A stretch of 33,443 nt of DNA from Saccoglossus kowalevskii (GCF_000003605.2 NW_003147620.1:1-33443), one strand, 5' to 3'; shown: positions 7,720-16,796, counted from the first letter of the stretch. Notes: generated by a model from the letters alone, not told the origin. A program made the numbers and translations.

Positions 7720-7838
7720 GCCTACTGCCAAACCATTGCAGAATACACCAGTTCTCGTCCGATCACTGAAGTTAAGCTGCATCGCGCGTGGTTAGAACTT
7801 GCATGGAAGACCGGCTGGGAATACCATGTGCAGTATGC
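7720..7838 (+). rRNA. 5S rRNA: 5S rRNA gene copy 36, type A>A'
   Basis: CGCGCG, TTAGAACTTG, ACCATGTG. Ends CAGTATGC, one helix I mismatch. Confidence 0.8.
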
Positions 7839-7935
7839 TTATCAACATTTTTATTCCACCGAACATACCAACATTTTCCCGGGATTTTTTGCCTTGCCGA
7901 AGCGTTAAATTACATCCAATTCCGACGAATATCCA

Positions 7936-8054
7936 GCCTACTGTCAAACCATTGCAGAACACACCAGTTCTTGTCCGATCACTGAAGTTAAGCTGCATCA
8001 GGCGTGGGTAGTACTTGCATGGGAGACTGGCTGGGAATACCACGTGCAGTAGGC
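7936..8054 (+). rRNA. 5S rRNA: 5S rRNA gene copy 37, type A'>C
   Basis: B>C gene marks after an A/B hybrid spacer. GCGTGGGTAG is private. Confidence 0.8.
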
Positions 8055-8153
8055 TCATCAACATTTTTATTCCACATTACATATTAACTTTAACCCAAAT
8101 TTTTTTTTGCCTAGCCGTAGCATTAAATGACATCCAATTCCGACGAATATTCA

Positions 8154-8271
8154 GCCTACTGCCAAACCATTGCAGAATACACCAGTTCTCGTCGGATCAC
8201 TGAAGTTAAGCTGCATCGGGCGTGGTTAGTACTTGCATGGAGACCGGCTGGGAATACCATCTGCAGTAGGC
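8154..8271 (+). rRNA. 5S rRNA: 5S rRNA gene copy 38, type C>D, 118 bp
   Basis: One G lost in box C (GCATGGAGACC). ACCATCTG near the end. Confidence 0.7.
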
Positions 8272-8367
8272 TTATCAACATTTTAATTCCACCGTACATA
8301 CTAACATTTCCCGGGATTTGTTGCCTAGCCGAAGTATTAAATTACATCCAATTCCGACGAATATTCA

Positions 8368-8486
8368 GCCTACTGCTAAGCCAATGCTGAATACACCAGT
8401 TCTCGTCCGATCACTGAAGTTAATCTGCATCAGGCATGGTTAGTACTTACATGGGAGACCGGCTGGGAATACCACGAGCAGTAGGC
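8368..8486 (+). rRNA. 5S rRNA: 5S rRNA gene copy 39, type D>E
   Basis: Standard D>E marks, including CATCAGGCATGG and TTACATGGG. Confidence 0.75.
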
Positions 8487-8583
8487 TTATCAACATTATT
8501 ATTCCATCGTACATACAAACTTTTTCCCGGGATTTTTTGCCTAGCCGAAGTATTAAATTACATCCAATTCCGACGAACATTCA

Positions 8584-8702
8584 GCCTACTGCCAAACCAT
8601 TATAGAATACACCAGTTCTTGTCAGATCACAGAAGTTAAGCTGCATCGGGCGTGGTTAGTACTTGCATGGGAGACCGGCTGGGAATACCTTGTGCAGTAG
8701 GC
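8584..8702 (+). rRNA. 5S rRNA: 5S rRNA gene copy 40, type E>A
   Basis: ATTATAGAAT and CTTGTCAGATCACAG 5' part, consensus-like CTGCATCGGG and ACCGGCTGG, ending CCTTGTGCAG like the copy at 14421. Confidence 0.8.
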
Positions 8703-8799
8703 TTATTAACATTTTTATTCCACCGTACATACCAACTTTTTCCCGGGATTTTTTGCCTAGCCGAAGTATTAAATTACATCCAATTCCGACGAATATTCA

Positions 8800-8918
8800 G
8801 CCTACTGCCAAACTATTGCAGAATACACCAGTTCTCGTCCGATCACTGAAGTTAAGCTGCATCGGGCATGGTTAGTACTTGCATGGGAGACCAGCTCGGA
8901 ATACCACGTGCAGTAGGC
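8800..8918 (+). rRNA. 5S rRNA: 5S rRNA gene copy 41, type A>D
   Basis: AACTATTGCAG, CGGGCATGG and CCAGCTCGGAATAC. The last disturbs the helix IV and V junction. Confidence 0.75.
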
Positions 8919-9014
8919 TCATCAACATTTTTATTCCAACGTACATACTAACATTTCTCGGGATTTGTTACCTAGCCGAAGTTTTAAATTACATCCAATT
9001 CCGACGAATATTCA

Positions 9015-9133
9015 GCCTACTGCTAACCCAATGCTGAATACACCAGTTCTCGTCCGATCACTGAAGTTAATCTGCATCAGGCATGGTTAGTACTTACATG
9101 GGAGACCGGCTGGGAATACCACGAGCAGTAGGC
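9015..9133 (+). rRNA. 5S rRNA: 5S rRNA gene copy 42, type D>E
   Basis: D>E marks with GCTAACCCAATGCTG. Confidence 0.75.
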
Positions 9134-9230
9134 TTATCAACATTATTATTCCACCGTACATACAAACTTTTTCCCGGGATTTGTTTCCTAGCCGAAGTAT
9201 TAAATTACATCCAATTCCGACGAATATTCA

Positions 9231-9349
9231 GCCTACTTCCAAACCATTGTAGAATACACCAGTTCTCGTCCGATCAAAGAAGTTAAGCTGCATCGGGCGT
9301 GGTTAGTACTTGCATGGGAAACCTGCTGGGAATACCACGAGCAGTAGGC
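9231..9349 (+). rRNA. 5S rRNA: 5S rRNA gene copy 43, type E>F
   Basis: CCTACTTCC start and ATGGGAAACC in box C, both shared with the copy at 27168. Confidence 0.8.
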
Positions 9350-9446
9350 TTAACAACATTTTTATTCCACTGTACATACAAACTTTTTCCCGGGATTTGT
9401 TGCCTAGCCGAAGTATTAAATTACATCCAATTCCGACGAATATTCA

Positions 9447-9565
9447 GCCTACTGTCAAACCATTGCAGAAGACATCAGTTCTCGTCCGAACACTGAAGTT
9501 AAGGCGCATCGGGCGTGGTTAGTTCTTGCACGGGAGACCGGCTGGGAATACCACGTTCAGTCGGC
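9447..9565 (+). rRNA. 5S rRNA: 5S rRNA gene copy 44, type F>G
   Basis: B>G-type gene directly after F, so the second B of the cycle is missing. GCAGAAGACATC and CCGAACACTG are private. Confidence 0.8.
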
Positions 9566-9662
9566 TCATCAACATTTTTATTCCACATTACATACTAACT
9601 TTTTCCCATGATTTTTTGCCTAGACGAAGCATTAAATGACATACAAGTCGGACGAATAATCA

Positions 9663-9781
9663 GCCAACAGCCAAACCATTGCAGAATACACCAGTTCTCA
9701 TCCGATCACTGTAGTTAAGCTGCATCGGGCGTGGTTAGTTCTTGCATGGCAGACCGGCTGGGAAAACCACGAGCATTAGGC
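9663..9781 (+). rRNA. 5S rRNA: 5S rRNA gene copy 45, type G>A
   Basis: CTCATCCG shared with 27604. GGAAAACCACGAG is private. Confidence 0.75.
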
Positions 9782-9878
9782 TCATCAACATTTTTATTCC
9801 ACCGTACATACTAAATTTTTCCCGGGATTTTTTGCCTAGCCGAAGTATTAAATTACATCCAATTCCAACGAATATCCA

Positions 9879-9997
9879 GCCTTCTGCCAAACCATTGCAG
9901 AATACACCAGTTCTCGTCCGATCACAGAAGTTAAGATGCATCGGGCGTGGTTAGTACTTGCATGGGAGACCTGCTGGGAATACCACATGCAGTAGGC
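9879..9997 (+). rRNA. 5S rRNA: 5S rRNA gene copy 46, type A>B (second form)
   Basis: Starts GCCTTCTGCC, a helix I mismatch. AAGATGCATC, GACCTG, ACATGCAG. Confidence 0.8.
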
Positions 9998-10094
9998 TTT
10001 TCAACATTTTTATTCCACCGTATATACCAACTTTTTCCCGGGATTTTTTGCCTTGCCGAAGCGTTAAACGACATGCAATTCTGACGAATAATCA

Positions 10095-10213
10095 GCCTAC
10101 TGTCAAACCATTGCAGAACACACCAGTTCTCGTCTGATCACTGAAGTTAAGATGCATCGGGCGTGGTTAGCACTTGCATGGGAGACCGGGTGGGAATACC
10201 ATGTGCGGTAGGC
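10095..10213 (+). rRNA. 5S rRNA: 5S rRNA gene copy 47, type B>B
   Basis: GTCTGATC, AAGATG, TTAGCACTTG, ACCGGGTGG and GTGCGGTAGGC. Two B spacers in a row. Confidence 0.8.
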
Positions 10214-10310
10214 TTATTAACATTTTTATTCCACCGTACATACCAACTTTTTCCCGGGATTTTTTGCCTTGCCGAAGCGTTAATCGACATGCAATTCTGA
10301 CAAATATTCA

Positions 10311-10429
10311 GCCTACTGTCAAACCATTGCAGAACACACCAGTTCTTGTCCGATCACTGAAGTTAAGCTGCATCGGGCGTGGTTAGTACTTGCATGGGAG
10401 ACCGGCTGGGAATACCATGTGCAGTAGGC
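10311..10429 (+). rRNA. 5S rRNA: 5S rRNA gene copy 48, type B>C, near consensus
   Basis: Unlike other B>C copies it keeps CTGCATCGGG, ACCGGCTGG and ATGGGAGACC. CTTGTCC and ACCATGTG are the main departures. Confidence 0.85.
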
Positions 10430-10529
10430 TCATCAACAATTTTATTCCACATTACATATTAACTTTAACCCAAATTTTTGTTTTGCCTAGCCGTAGCATT
10501 AAATGACATCCAATTCCGACGAATATTCA

Positions 10530-10648
10530 GCCTACTGCCAAACCATTGCAGAATACACCAGTTCTCGTCGGATCACTGAAGTTAATCTGCATCAGGCATG
10601 GTTAGTACTTACATGGGAGACCGGCTGGGAATACCACGAGCAGTAGGC
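10530..10648 (+). rRNA. 5S rRNA: 5S rRNA gene copy 49, type C>F
   Basis: C>D 5' half (TCGGATC) and D>E 3' half (AATCTGCATCAGGCATGG, TTACATGGG, ACGAG): the join falls inside the gene. Confidence 0.75.
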
Positions 10649-10745
10649 TTATCAACATTTTTATTCCACTGTACATACAAACTTTTTCCCGGGATTTGTT
10701 TCCTAGCCGAAGTATTAAATTACATCCAATTCCGACGAATATTCA

Positions 10746-10864
10746 GCCTACTGCCAAACCATTGTAGAATACACCAGTTCTTGTCAGATCACAGAAGTTA
10801 AGATGCATCGGGTGTGGTTAGTTCTTGCATGGGAGACCTGCTGGGAATACCACATGCAGTAGGC
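10746..10864 (+). rRNA. 5S rRNA: 5S rRNA gene copy 50, type F>B
   Basis: F>B marks with GGGTGTGG and TTAGTTCTTG. Confidence 0.8.
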
Positions 10865-10961
10865 TTATCAACATTTTTATTCCACTGTACATACCAACTT
10901 TTTCCCGGGATTTTTTGCCTTGCCGAAGCGTTAAACGACATGCAATTCTGACGAATATTCA

Positions 10962-11080
10962 GCCGACTGTCAAACCTTTGCAGAACACACCTGTTATTGT
11001 CCGATCACTGAAGTTAAGCTGCATCGGGCGTGGCTGGTACTTGCATGGGAGACCGGCTGGGAATACCAAGTGCAGTATGC
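10962..11080 (+). rRNA. 5S rRNA: 5S rRNA gene copy 51, type B>C, many changes
   Basis: GCCGACTG, AACCTTTGC, CACCTGTTATTG, GGCTGGTAC, CCAAGTG and the end GTATGC: six private changes across stems and promoter. Confidence 0.7.
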
Positions 11081-11180
11081 TCATCAACATTTTTATTCCA
11101 CATTACATATTAACTTTAACCCACATTTTTTTTTTGCCTAGCCGTAGCATTAAATGACATCCAATTCCGACGAATATTCA

Positions 11181-11299
11181 GCCTACTGCTAAGCCAATGC
11201 TGAATACACCAGTTCTCGTCCGATCACTGAAGTTAATCTGCATCAGGCATGGTTAGTACTTAGATGGGAGACCGGCTGGGAATACCACGAGCAGTAGGC
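11181..11299 (+). rRNA. 5S rRNA: 5S rRNA gene copy 52, type C>E
   Basis: D>E gene marks straight after a C spacer. CTTAGATGGG in box C is private. Confidence 0.75.
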
Positions 11300-11398
11300 T
11301 TATCAACATTATTATTCCACCGTACATACAAACTTTTTCCCGGGATTTGTTTCCTAGCCGAAAGTATTAAATTACATCCAATTCCGACGAAATATTCA

Positions 11399-11518
11399 GC
11401 CTACTGCTAAGCCAAATGCTGAATACACCAGTTCTCGTCCGATCACTGAAGTTAATCTGCATCAGGCATGGTTAGTACTTACATGGGAGACCGGCTGGGA
11501 ATACCACGAGCAGTAGGC
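11399..11518 (+). rRNA. 5S rRNA: 5S rRNA gene copy 53, type E>E, 120 bp
   Basis: D>E gene with an extra A (GCCAAATGCTG). Two more single-A insertions sit in the spacer just upstream. Confidence 0.7.
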
Positions 11519-11615
11519 TTATCAACATTATTATTCCACCGTACATACAAACTTTTTCCCGGGATTTGTTTCCTAGCCGAAGTATTAAATTACATCCAAT
11601 TCCGACGAATATTCA

Positions 11616-11734
11616 GCCTACTGCCAAACCATTGTAGAATACACCAGTTCTTGTCAGATCACAGAAGTTAAGATGCATCGGGCGTGGTTAGTACTTGCAT
11701 GGGAGACCTGCTGGGAATACCACATGCAGTAGGC
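11616..11734 (+). rRNA. 5S rRNA: 5S rRNA gene copy 54, type E>B
   Basis: F>B-like gene (GTAGAAT, CTTGTCAG, AAGATG) directly after E. Confidence 0.8.
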
Positions 11735-11831
11735 TTATCAACATTTTTATTCCACTGTACATACCAACTTTTTTCCGGGATTTTTTGCCTTGCCGAAGCG
11801 TTAAACGACATGCAATTCTGACGAATATTCA

Positions 11832-11950
11832 GCCTACTGTCAAACCATTGCAGAACACACCAGTTCTCGTCCGATCACTGAAGTTAAGGCGCATCGGGCG
11901 TGGTTAGTTCTTGCACGGGAGACCGGCTGGGAATACCACGTTCAGTCGGC
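11832..11950 (+). rRNA. 5S rRNA: 5S rRNA gene copy 55, type B>G
   Basis: Standard B>G copy. Confidence 0.8.
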
Positions 11951-12050
11951 TCATCAACATTTTTATTCCACATTACATACTAACTTTTTCCCATGATTTT
12001 TTGCCTAGACGAAAGCATTAAAATAACATACAAGTCGGACGACTAAATCA

Positions 12051-12169
12051 GCCAACAGCCAAACTAGTGCAGAATACACCAGTTCTCGTCCGATCATTGT
12101 AGTTAAGCTGCATCGGGCGTGGTTAGTACTTGCATGGCAGACCGGCTGGGAATACCACGTGCATTAGGC
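12051..12169 (+). rRNA. 5S rRNA: 5S rRNA gene copy 56, type G>A
   Basis: AAACTAGTGC and GATCATTGTAG. The upstream spacer carries several extra A residues. Confidence 0.72.
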
Positions 12170-12266
12170 TCATCAACATTTTTATTCCACCGTACATACT
12201 AACTTTTTCCCGGGATTTTTTGCCTAGCCGAAGTATTAAATTACATCCAATTCCGAAGAATATCCA

Positions 12267-12385
12267 GCCTACTGCCAAACCATTGCAGAATACACCAGTT
12301 CTCGTCCGATCACTGAAGTTAAGCTGCATCGCGCGTGGTTAGAACTTGCATGGAAGACCGGCTGGGAATACCATGTGCAGTAGGC
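12267..12385 (+). rRNA. 5S rRNA: 5S rRNA gene copy 57, type A>A'
   Basis: CGCGCG, TTAGAACTTG, GGAAGACC, ACCATGTG. No indel. Confidence 0.8.
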
Positions 12386-12482
12386 TTATCAACATTTTTA
12401 TTCCACCGTACATACCAACGTTTTTCCGGGATTTGTTGCCTTTCCGAAGCGTTAAATTACATCCAATTCCGACGAATATCCA

Positions 12483-12601
12483 GCCTACTGACAAACCATT
12501 GTAGAATACACCAGTTCTCGTCCGATCACAGAAGTTAAGCTGCATCGGGCGTGGTTAGTACTTGCATGGGAGACCTGCTGGGAATACCACGAGCAGTAGG
12601 C
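12483..12601 (+). rRNA. 5S rRNA: 5S rRNA gene copy 58, type A'>F
   Basis: E>F-like gene with ACTGACAAACC and ATCACAG. Confidence 0.8.
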
Positions 12602-12698
12602 TTATCAACATTTTTATTCTACTGTACATACAAACTTTTTCTCGGGATTTGTTTCCTAGCCGAAGTATTAAATTACATCCAATTCCGGCGAATATTCA

Positions 12699-12817
12699 GC
12701 CTACTGCCAAACCATTGTAGAATACACCAGTTCTTGTCAGATCACAGAAGTTAAGATGCATCGGGCGTGGTTATTACTTGCATGGGAGACCTGCTGGGAA
12801 TACCACATGCAGTAGGC
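12699..12817 (+). rRNA. 5S rRNA: 5S rRNA gene copy 59, type F>B
   Basis: F>B marks with GGTTATTACTTG at the start of box C. Confidence 0.8.
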
Positions 12818-12914
12818 TTATCAACATTTTTATTCCACTGTACATACCAACTTTTTCCCGGGATGTTTTGCCTTGCCGAAGCGTTAAACGACATGCAATT
12901 CTGGCGAATGTTCA

Positions 12915-13033
12915 GCCTACTGTCAAACCATTGCAGAACACACCAGTTCTCGTCTGATCACTGAAGTTAAGGCGCATCGGGCGTGGTTAGTTCATGCACG
13001 GGAGACCGGCTGGGAATACCACGTTCAGTCGGC
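12915..13033 (+). rRNA. 5S rRNA: 5S rRNA gene copy 60, type B>G
   Basis: GTCTGATC and TTCATGCACGG. Confidence 0.8.
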
Positions 13034-13130
13034 TCATCAACATTTTTATTCCACATTACATACTAACTTTTTCCCATGATTTTTTGCCTAGACGAAGCAT
13101 TAAATAACATACAAGTCGGACGAATAATCA

Positions 13131-13248
13131 GCCAACAGCCAAACCATTGCAGAATACATCAGTTCTCGTCCGATCACTGTAGTTAAGCTGCATCGGGCGT
13201 GGTTAGTACTTGCATGCAGACCGGCTGGGAATACCACGTGCATTAGGC
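13131..13248 (+). rRNA. 5S rRNA: 5S rRNA gene copy 61, type G>A, 118 bp
   Basis: One G missing in box C (TTGCATGCAGACC). Also ATACATCAG. Confidence 0.7.
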
Positions 13249-13343
13249 TCATCAACATTTTTATTCCACCGTACATACTACTTTTTCCCGGGATTTTTGC
13301 CTAGCCGAAGTATTAAATTACATCCAAATCCGACGAATATCCA

Positions 13344-13462
13344 GCCTTCTGCCAAACCATTATAGAAATACACCAGTTCTTGTCAGATCACAGAAGTTAA
13401 GATACATCGGGCTTGGTTAGTACTGTATGGGAGACCTGCTGGGAATACCACATGCAGTAGGC
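13344..13462 (+). rRNA. 5S rRNA: 5S rRNA gene copy 62, type A>A, two balancing indels
   Basis: Extra A in TATAGAAATACACC and a lost base at TACTGTATGG, where box C begins. AAGATACATC and GGGCTTGG are shared with the next copy. Confidence 0.68.
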
Positions 13463-13557
13463 TTATCAACATTTTTATTCCACCGTACATACCAACTTTT
13501 CCCGGGATTTTTGCCTAGCCGAAGTATTAAATTACATCCAATTCCGACGAACATTCA

Positions 13558-13676
13558 GCCTACTGCCAAACCATTATAGAATACACCAGTTCTTGTCAGA
13601 TCACAGAAGTTAAGATACATCGGGCTTGGTTAGTACTTGCATGGGAGACCTGCTGGGAATACCACATGCAGTAGGC
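13558..13676 (+). rRNA. 5S rRNA: 5S rRNA gene copy 63, type A>B
   Basis: F>B-like gene after an A spacer, with AAGATACATCGGGCTTGG. Confidence 0.78.
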
Positions 13677-13773
13677 TTATCAACATTTTTATTCCACCGT
13701 ACATACCAACTTTTTCCCGGGATTTTTTGCCTTGTCGAAGCCTTAAACGACATGCAATTCTGACGAATATTCA

Positions 13774-13892
13774 GCCTACTGTCAAACCGTTGCAGAACAC
13801 ACCAGTTCTCGTCCGATCACTGAAGTTAAGGCGCATCGGGCGTGGTTAGTTCTTGCACGGGAGACCGGCTGGGAATACCACGTTCAGTCGGC
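13774..13892 (+). rRNA. 5S rRNA: 5S rRNA gene copy 64, type B>G
   Basis: AACCGTTGC is shared with 19171. Otherwise standard B>G. Confidence 0.8.
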
Positions 13893-13989
13893 TCATCAAC
13901 ATTTTTATTCCACATTACATACTAACTTTTTCCCATGATTTTTTGCCTAGACGAAGCATTAAATGACATACAAGTCGGACGAATAATCA

Positions 13990-14107
13990 TCCAACAGCCA
14001 AACCATTGCAGAATACACCAGTTCTCGTCCGATCACTGTAGTTAAGCTGCATCGGGCGTGGTTAGTACTTGCATGGCAGACCGGCTGGGAATACCACGTC
14101 ATTAGGC
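13990..14107 (+). rRNA. 5S rRNA: 5S rRNA gene copy 65, type G>A, 118 bp
   Basis: The first base is T (TCCAACAGCC) and one base is lost near the end (ACGTCATTAGGC). Confidence 0.68.
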
Positions 14108-14204
14108 TCATCAACATTTTTATTCCACCGTACATACTAACTTTTTCCCGGGATTTTTTGCCTAGCCGAAGTATTAAATTACATCCAATTTTAACGAATA
14201 TCCA

Positions 14205-14323
14205 GCCTACTGCCAAACCATTGCAGAATACACCACTTCTCGTCCGATCACAGAAGTTAAGATGCATCGGTCGTGGTTAGTACTTGCATGGGAGACCTGC
14301 TGGGAATACCGCATGCATTAGGC
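14205..14323 (+). rRNA. 5S rRNA: 5S rRNA gene copy 66, type A>B (second form)
   Basis: CACCACTTC, CATCGGTCG and ACCGCATGCATT. The last is shared with 28035. Confidence 0.78.
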
Positions 14324-14420
14324 TTATCAACATTTTTATTCCACCGTACATACCAAATTTTTCCCGGGATTTTTTGCCTTGCTGAAGCGTTAAACGACAT
14401 GCAATTCTGAAGAAAAGTCA

Positions 14421-14539
14421 GCCTACTGTCAAACCATTGCAGAACACACCAGTTCTCGTCCGATCACTGAAGTTAAGCTGCATCGGGCGTGGTTAGTACT
14501 TGCATGGGAGACCGGCTGGGAATACCTTGTGCAGTAGGC
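14421..14539 (+). rRNA. 5S rRNA: 5S rRNA gene copy 67, type B>A, closest to consensus
   Basis: 5S rRNA is the small structural RNA of the large ribosomal subunit. This copy keeps CTCGTCCGATCACTG, AAGTTAAGCTGCATCGGG, TTAGTACTTGCATGGG and ACCGGCTGGG. Helix I pairs GCCTACTG with CAGTAGGC. It departs only at ACTGTC, GAACACACC and CCTTGTG. A T5 follows at the usual place. The upstream element is the degenerate class B form, and the spacer there has private changes (AGAAAAGTCA). Confidence 0.88.
14470..14517 (+). promoter_or_regulatory. Internal control region of a near-consensus 5S copy (box A, IE, box C)
   Basis: Known 5S genes are driven from inside the gene: TFIIIA binds box A, the intermediate element and box C, then TFIIIC and TFIIIB recruit RNA polymerase III. 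In this copy box A lies near 14470-14484 (AAGTTAAGCTGC), the intermediate element near 14487-14492 and box C near 14500-14517 (TTGCATGGGAGACC). All other copies have the same region with class-specific changes. Confidence 0.7.
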
Positions 14540-14637
14540 TTATTAACATTTTTATTCCACCGTACATACCAACTTTTTCCCGGGATTTTTTGCCTAGCCG
14601 AAGTATTAAATTACATCCAATTCCGACGAATTATCCA

Positions 14638-14756
14638 GCCTACTGCCAAACCATTGCAGAATACACCAGTTCTCGTCCGATCACTGAAGTTAAGCTGCAT
14701 CGCGCGTGGTTAGTACTTGCATGGAAGACCGGCTGGGAATACCACCTGCAGTAGGC
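14638..14756 (+). rRNA. 5S rRNA: 5S rRNA gene copy 68, type A>B
   Basis: CGCGCG form but with TTAGTACTTG kept. Confidence 0.8.
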
Positions 14757-14853
14757 TTATCAACATTTTTATTCCACCGTACATACCAATATTTTCCCGG
14801 GATTTTTTGCCTTGCCGAAGCGTTAAACGACATGCAATTCTGACGAATATTCA

Positions 14854-14972
14854 GCCTACTGTCAAACCATTGCAGAACACACCAGTTCTTGTCCGATCAC
14901 TGAAGTTAAGCTGCATCAGGCGTGGTTAGTACTTGCATGGGAGACTGGCTGGGAATACCACGTGCAGTAGGC
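14854..14972 (+). rRNA. 5S rRNA: 5S rRNA gene copy 69, type B>C
   Basis: Standard B>C sequence. Confidence 0.85.
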
Positions 14973-15071
14973 TCATCATCATTTTTATTCCACATTACAT
15001 ATTAACTTTAACCCAAATTTTTTTTTGCATAGCCGTAGCATTAAATGACATCCAATTCCGACGAATATTCA

Positions 15072-15190
15072 GCCTACTGCCAAACCATTGCAGAATACAC
15101 CAGTTCTCGTCGGATCACTGAAGTTAAGCTGCATCGGGCGTGGTTAGTACTTGCATGGGAGACCGGCTGAGAATACCACCTGCAGTAGGC
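15072..15190 (+). rRNA. 5S rRNA: 5S rRNA gene copy 70, type C>D
   Basis: TCGGATC and GGCTGAGAATAC. The rest is consensus up to ACCACCTG. Confidence 0.8.
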
Positions 15191-15286
15191 TTATCAACAT
15201 TTTAATTCCACCGTACATACTAACATTTCTCGGGATTTGTTGCCTAGCCGAAGTATTAAATTACATCCAATTCCGACGAATATTCA

Positions 15287-15405
15287 GCCTACTGCTAAGC
15301 CAATGCTGAATACACCAGTTCTCGTCCGATCACTGAAGTTAATCTGCATCAGGCATGGTTAGTACTTACATGGGAGACCGGCTGGGAATACCACGAGCAG
15401 TAGGC
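15287..15405 (+). rRNA. 5S rRNA: 5S rRNA gene copy 71, type D>E
   Basis: Standard D>E copy. Confidence 0.75.
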
Positions 15406-15502
15406 TTATCAACATTATTATTCCACCGTACATACAAACTTTTTCCCGGGATTTGTTGCCTAGCCGAAATATTAAATTACATCCAATTCCGACGAATATT
15501 CA

Positions 15503-15620
15503 GCCTACTGCAAACCATTGTAGAATACACCAGTTCTCGTCCGATCACAGAAGTTAAGCTGCATCGGGCGTGGTTAGTACTTGCATGGGAGACCTGCTGG
15601 GAATACCACGAGCAGTAGGC
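15503..15620 (+). rRNA. 5S rRNA: 5S rRNA gene copy 72, type E>F, 118 bp
   Basis: One C lost in ACTGCAAACC at the helix I and loop A boundary. Confidence 0.72.
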
Positions 15621-15716
15621 TTATCAACATTTTTATTCCATGTACATACACACTTTTTCCCGGGATTTGTTGCCTAGCCGCAGTATTAAATAACATCCAA
15701 TTCCGACGAATATTCA

Positions 15717-15835
15717 GCCTACTGCCAAACCATTGTAGAATACACCAGTTCTTGTCAGATCACAGAAGTTAGGATGCATCGGGCGTGGTTAGTACTTGCG
15801 TAAGAGACCAGCTGGGAATACCACGTGCAGTAGGC
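15717..15835 (+). rRNA. 5S rRNA: 5S rRNA gene copy 73, type F>hybrid (G/C)
   Basis: TTAGGATGCATC and a damaged box C (CTTGCGTAAGAGACC). The spacer after it is G on the left and C on the right. Confidence 0.72.
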
Positions 15836-15932
15836 TCATCAACATTTTTATTCCACATTACATACTAACTTTTTCCCATGATTTTTTGCCTAGCCGTAGC
15901 ATTAAATGACATCCAATTCCGACGAATATCCA

Positions 15933-16051
15933 GCCTACTGCCAAACCATTGCAGAATACGCCAGTTCTCGTCCGATCACAGAAGTTAAGATGCATCGGGC
16001 GTGGTTAGTACTTGCATGGGAGACCTGCTGGGAATACCACATGCATTAGGC
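15933..16051 (+). rRNA. 5S rRNA: 5S rRNA gene copy 74, type hybrid>B
   Basis: Second-form A>B gene (AAGATGCATC, ACATGCATT). ATACGCC is private. Confidence 0.78.
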
Positions 16052-16148
16052 TTATCAACATTTTTATTCCACCGTACATACCAACTTTTTCCCGGGATTT
16101 TTTGCCTTGCCGAAGCGTTAAACGACATGCAATTCTGACGAATAGTCA

Positions 16149-16267
16149 GCCTACTGTCAAACCATTGCAGAACACACCAGTTCTCGTCCGATCACTGAAG
16201 TTAAGCTGCATCGGGCGTGGATAGTTCTTGCACGGGAGACCGGCTGGGAATACCACGTTCAGTCGGC
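16149..16267 (+). rRNA. 5S rRNA: 5S rRNA gene copy 75, type B>G
   Basis: AAGCTGCATCGGG kept rather than AAGGCG. GGATAGTTC is private. Confidence 0.8.
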
Positions 16268-16364
16268 TCATCAACATTTTTATTCCACATTACATACTAA
16301 CTTTTTCCCATGATTTTTTGCCTACACGAAGCATTAAATGACATACAAGTCGGACGAATAATCT

Positions 16365-16483
16365 GCCAACAGCCAAACCATTGCAGAATACACCAGTTCT
16401 CGTCCGATCACTGTAGTTAAGCTGCATCGGGCGTGGTTAGTACTTGCATGGCAGACCGGCTGGGAATACCACGTGCATTAGGC
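16365..16483 (+). rRNA. 5S rRNA: 5S rRNA gene copy 76, type G>A
   Basis: Standard G>A gene. The base before it is T (ATCT in place of ATCA). Confidence 0.75.
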
Positions 16484-16580
16484 TCATCAACATTTTTATT
16501 CCATCGTACATACAAAATTTTTCCCGGGATTTTTTGCCTAGCCGAAGTATTAAATGACATCCAATTCCGACGAATATCCA

Positions 16581-16699
16581 GCCTACTGCCAAACCATTGC
16601 AGAATACACCAGTTCTCGTCCGATCACTGAAGTTAAGCTGCACCGCGCGTGGTTAGAACTTGCATGGAAGACCGGCTGGGAATACCATGTGCAGTAGGC
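16581..16699 (+). rRNA. 5S rRNA: 5S rRNA gene copy 77, type A>A'
   Basis: CTGCACCGCGCG is private. The following T run is cut to T3 (CATTTGTATTCC). Confidence 0.78.
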
Positions 16700-16796
16700 T
16701 TATCAACATTTGTATTCCACCGTACATACCAACATTTTCCCGGGATTTTTTGCCTTGCCGAAGAGTTAAATTACATCCAATTCCGACGAATATCCA

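Larger units (their letters stand above)
14421..16364 (+). repeat. Higher-order repeat, A-B-C-D-E-F-(hybrid)-B-G cycle
   Basis: The spacers after the gene copies starting at 14421, 14638, 14854, 15072, 15287, 15503, 15717, 15933 and 16149 read A, B, C, D, E, F, a G/C hybrid, B and G. This is the eight-unit cycle with one extra hybrid unit. Confidence 0.65.
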
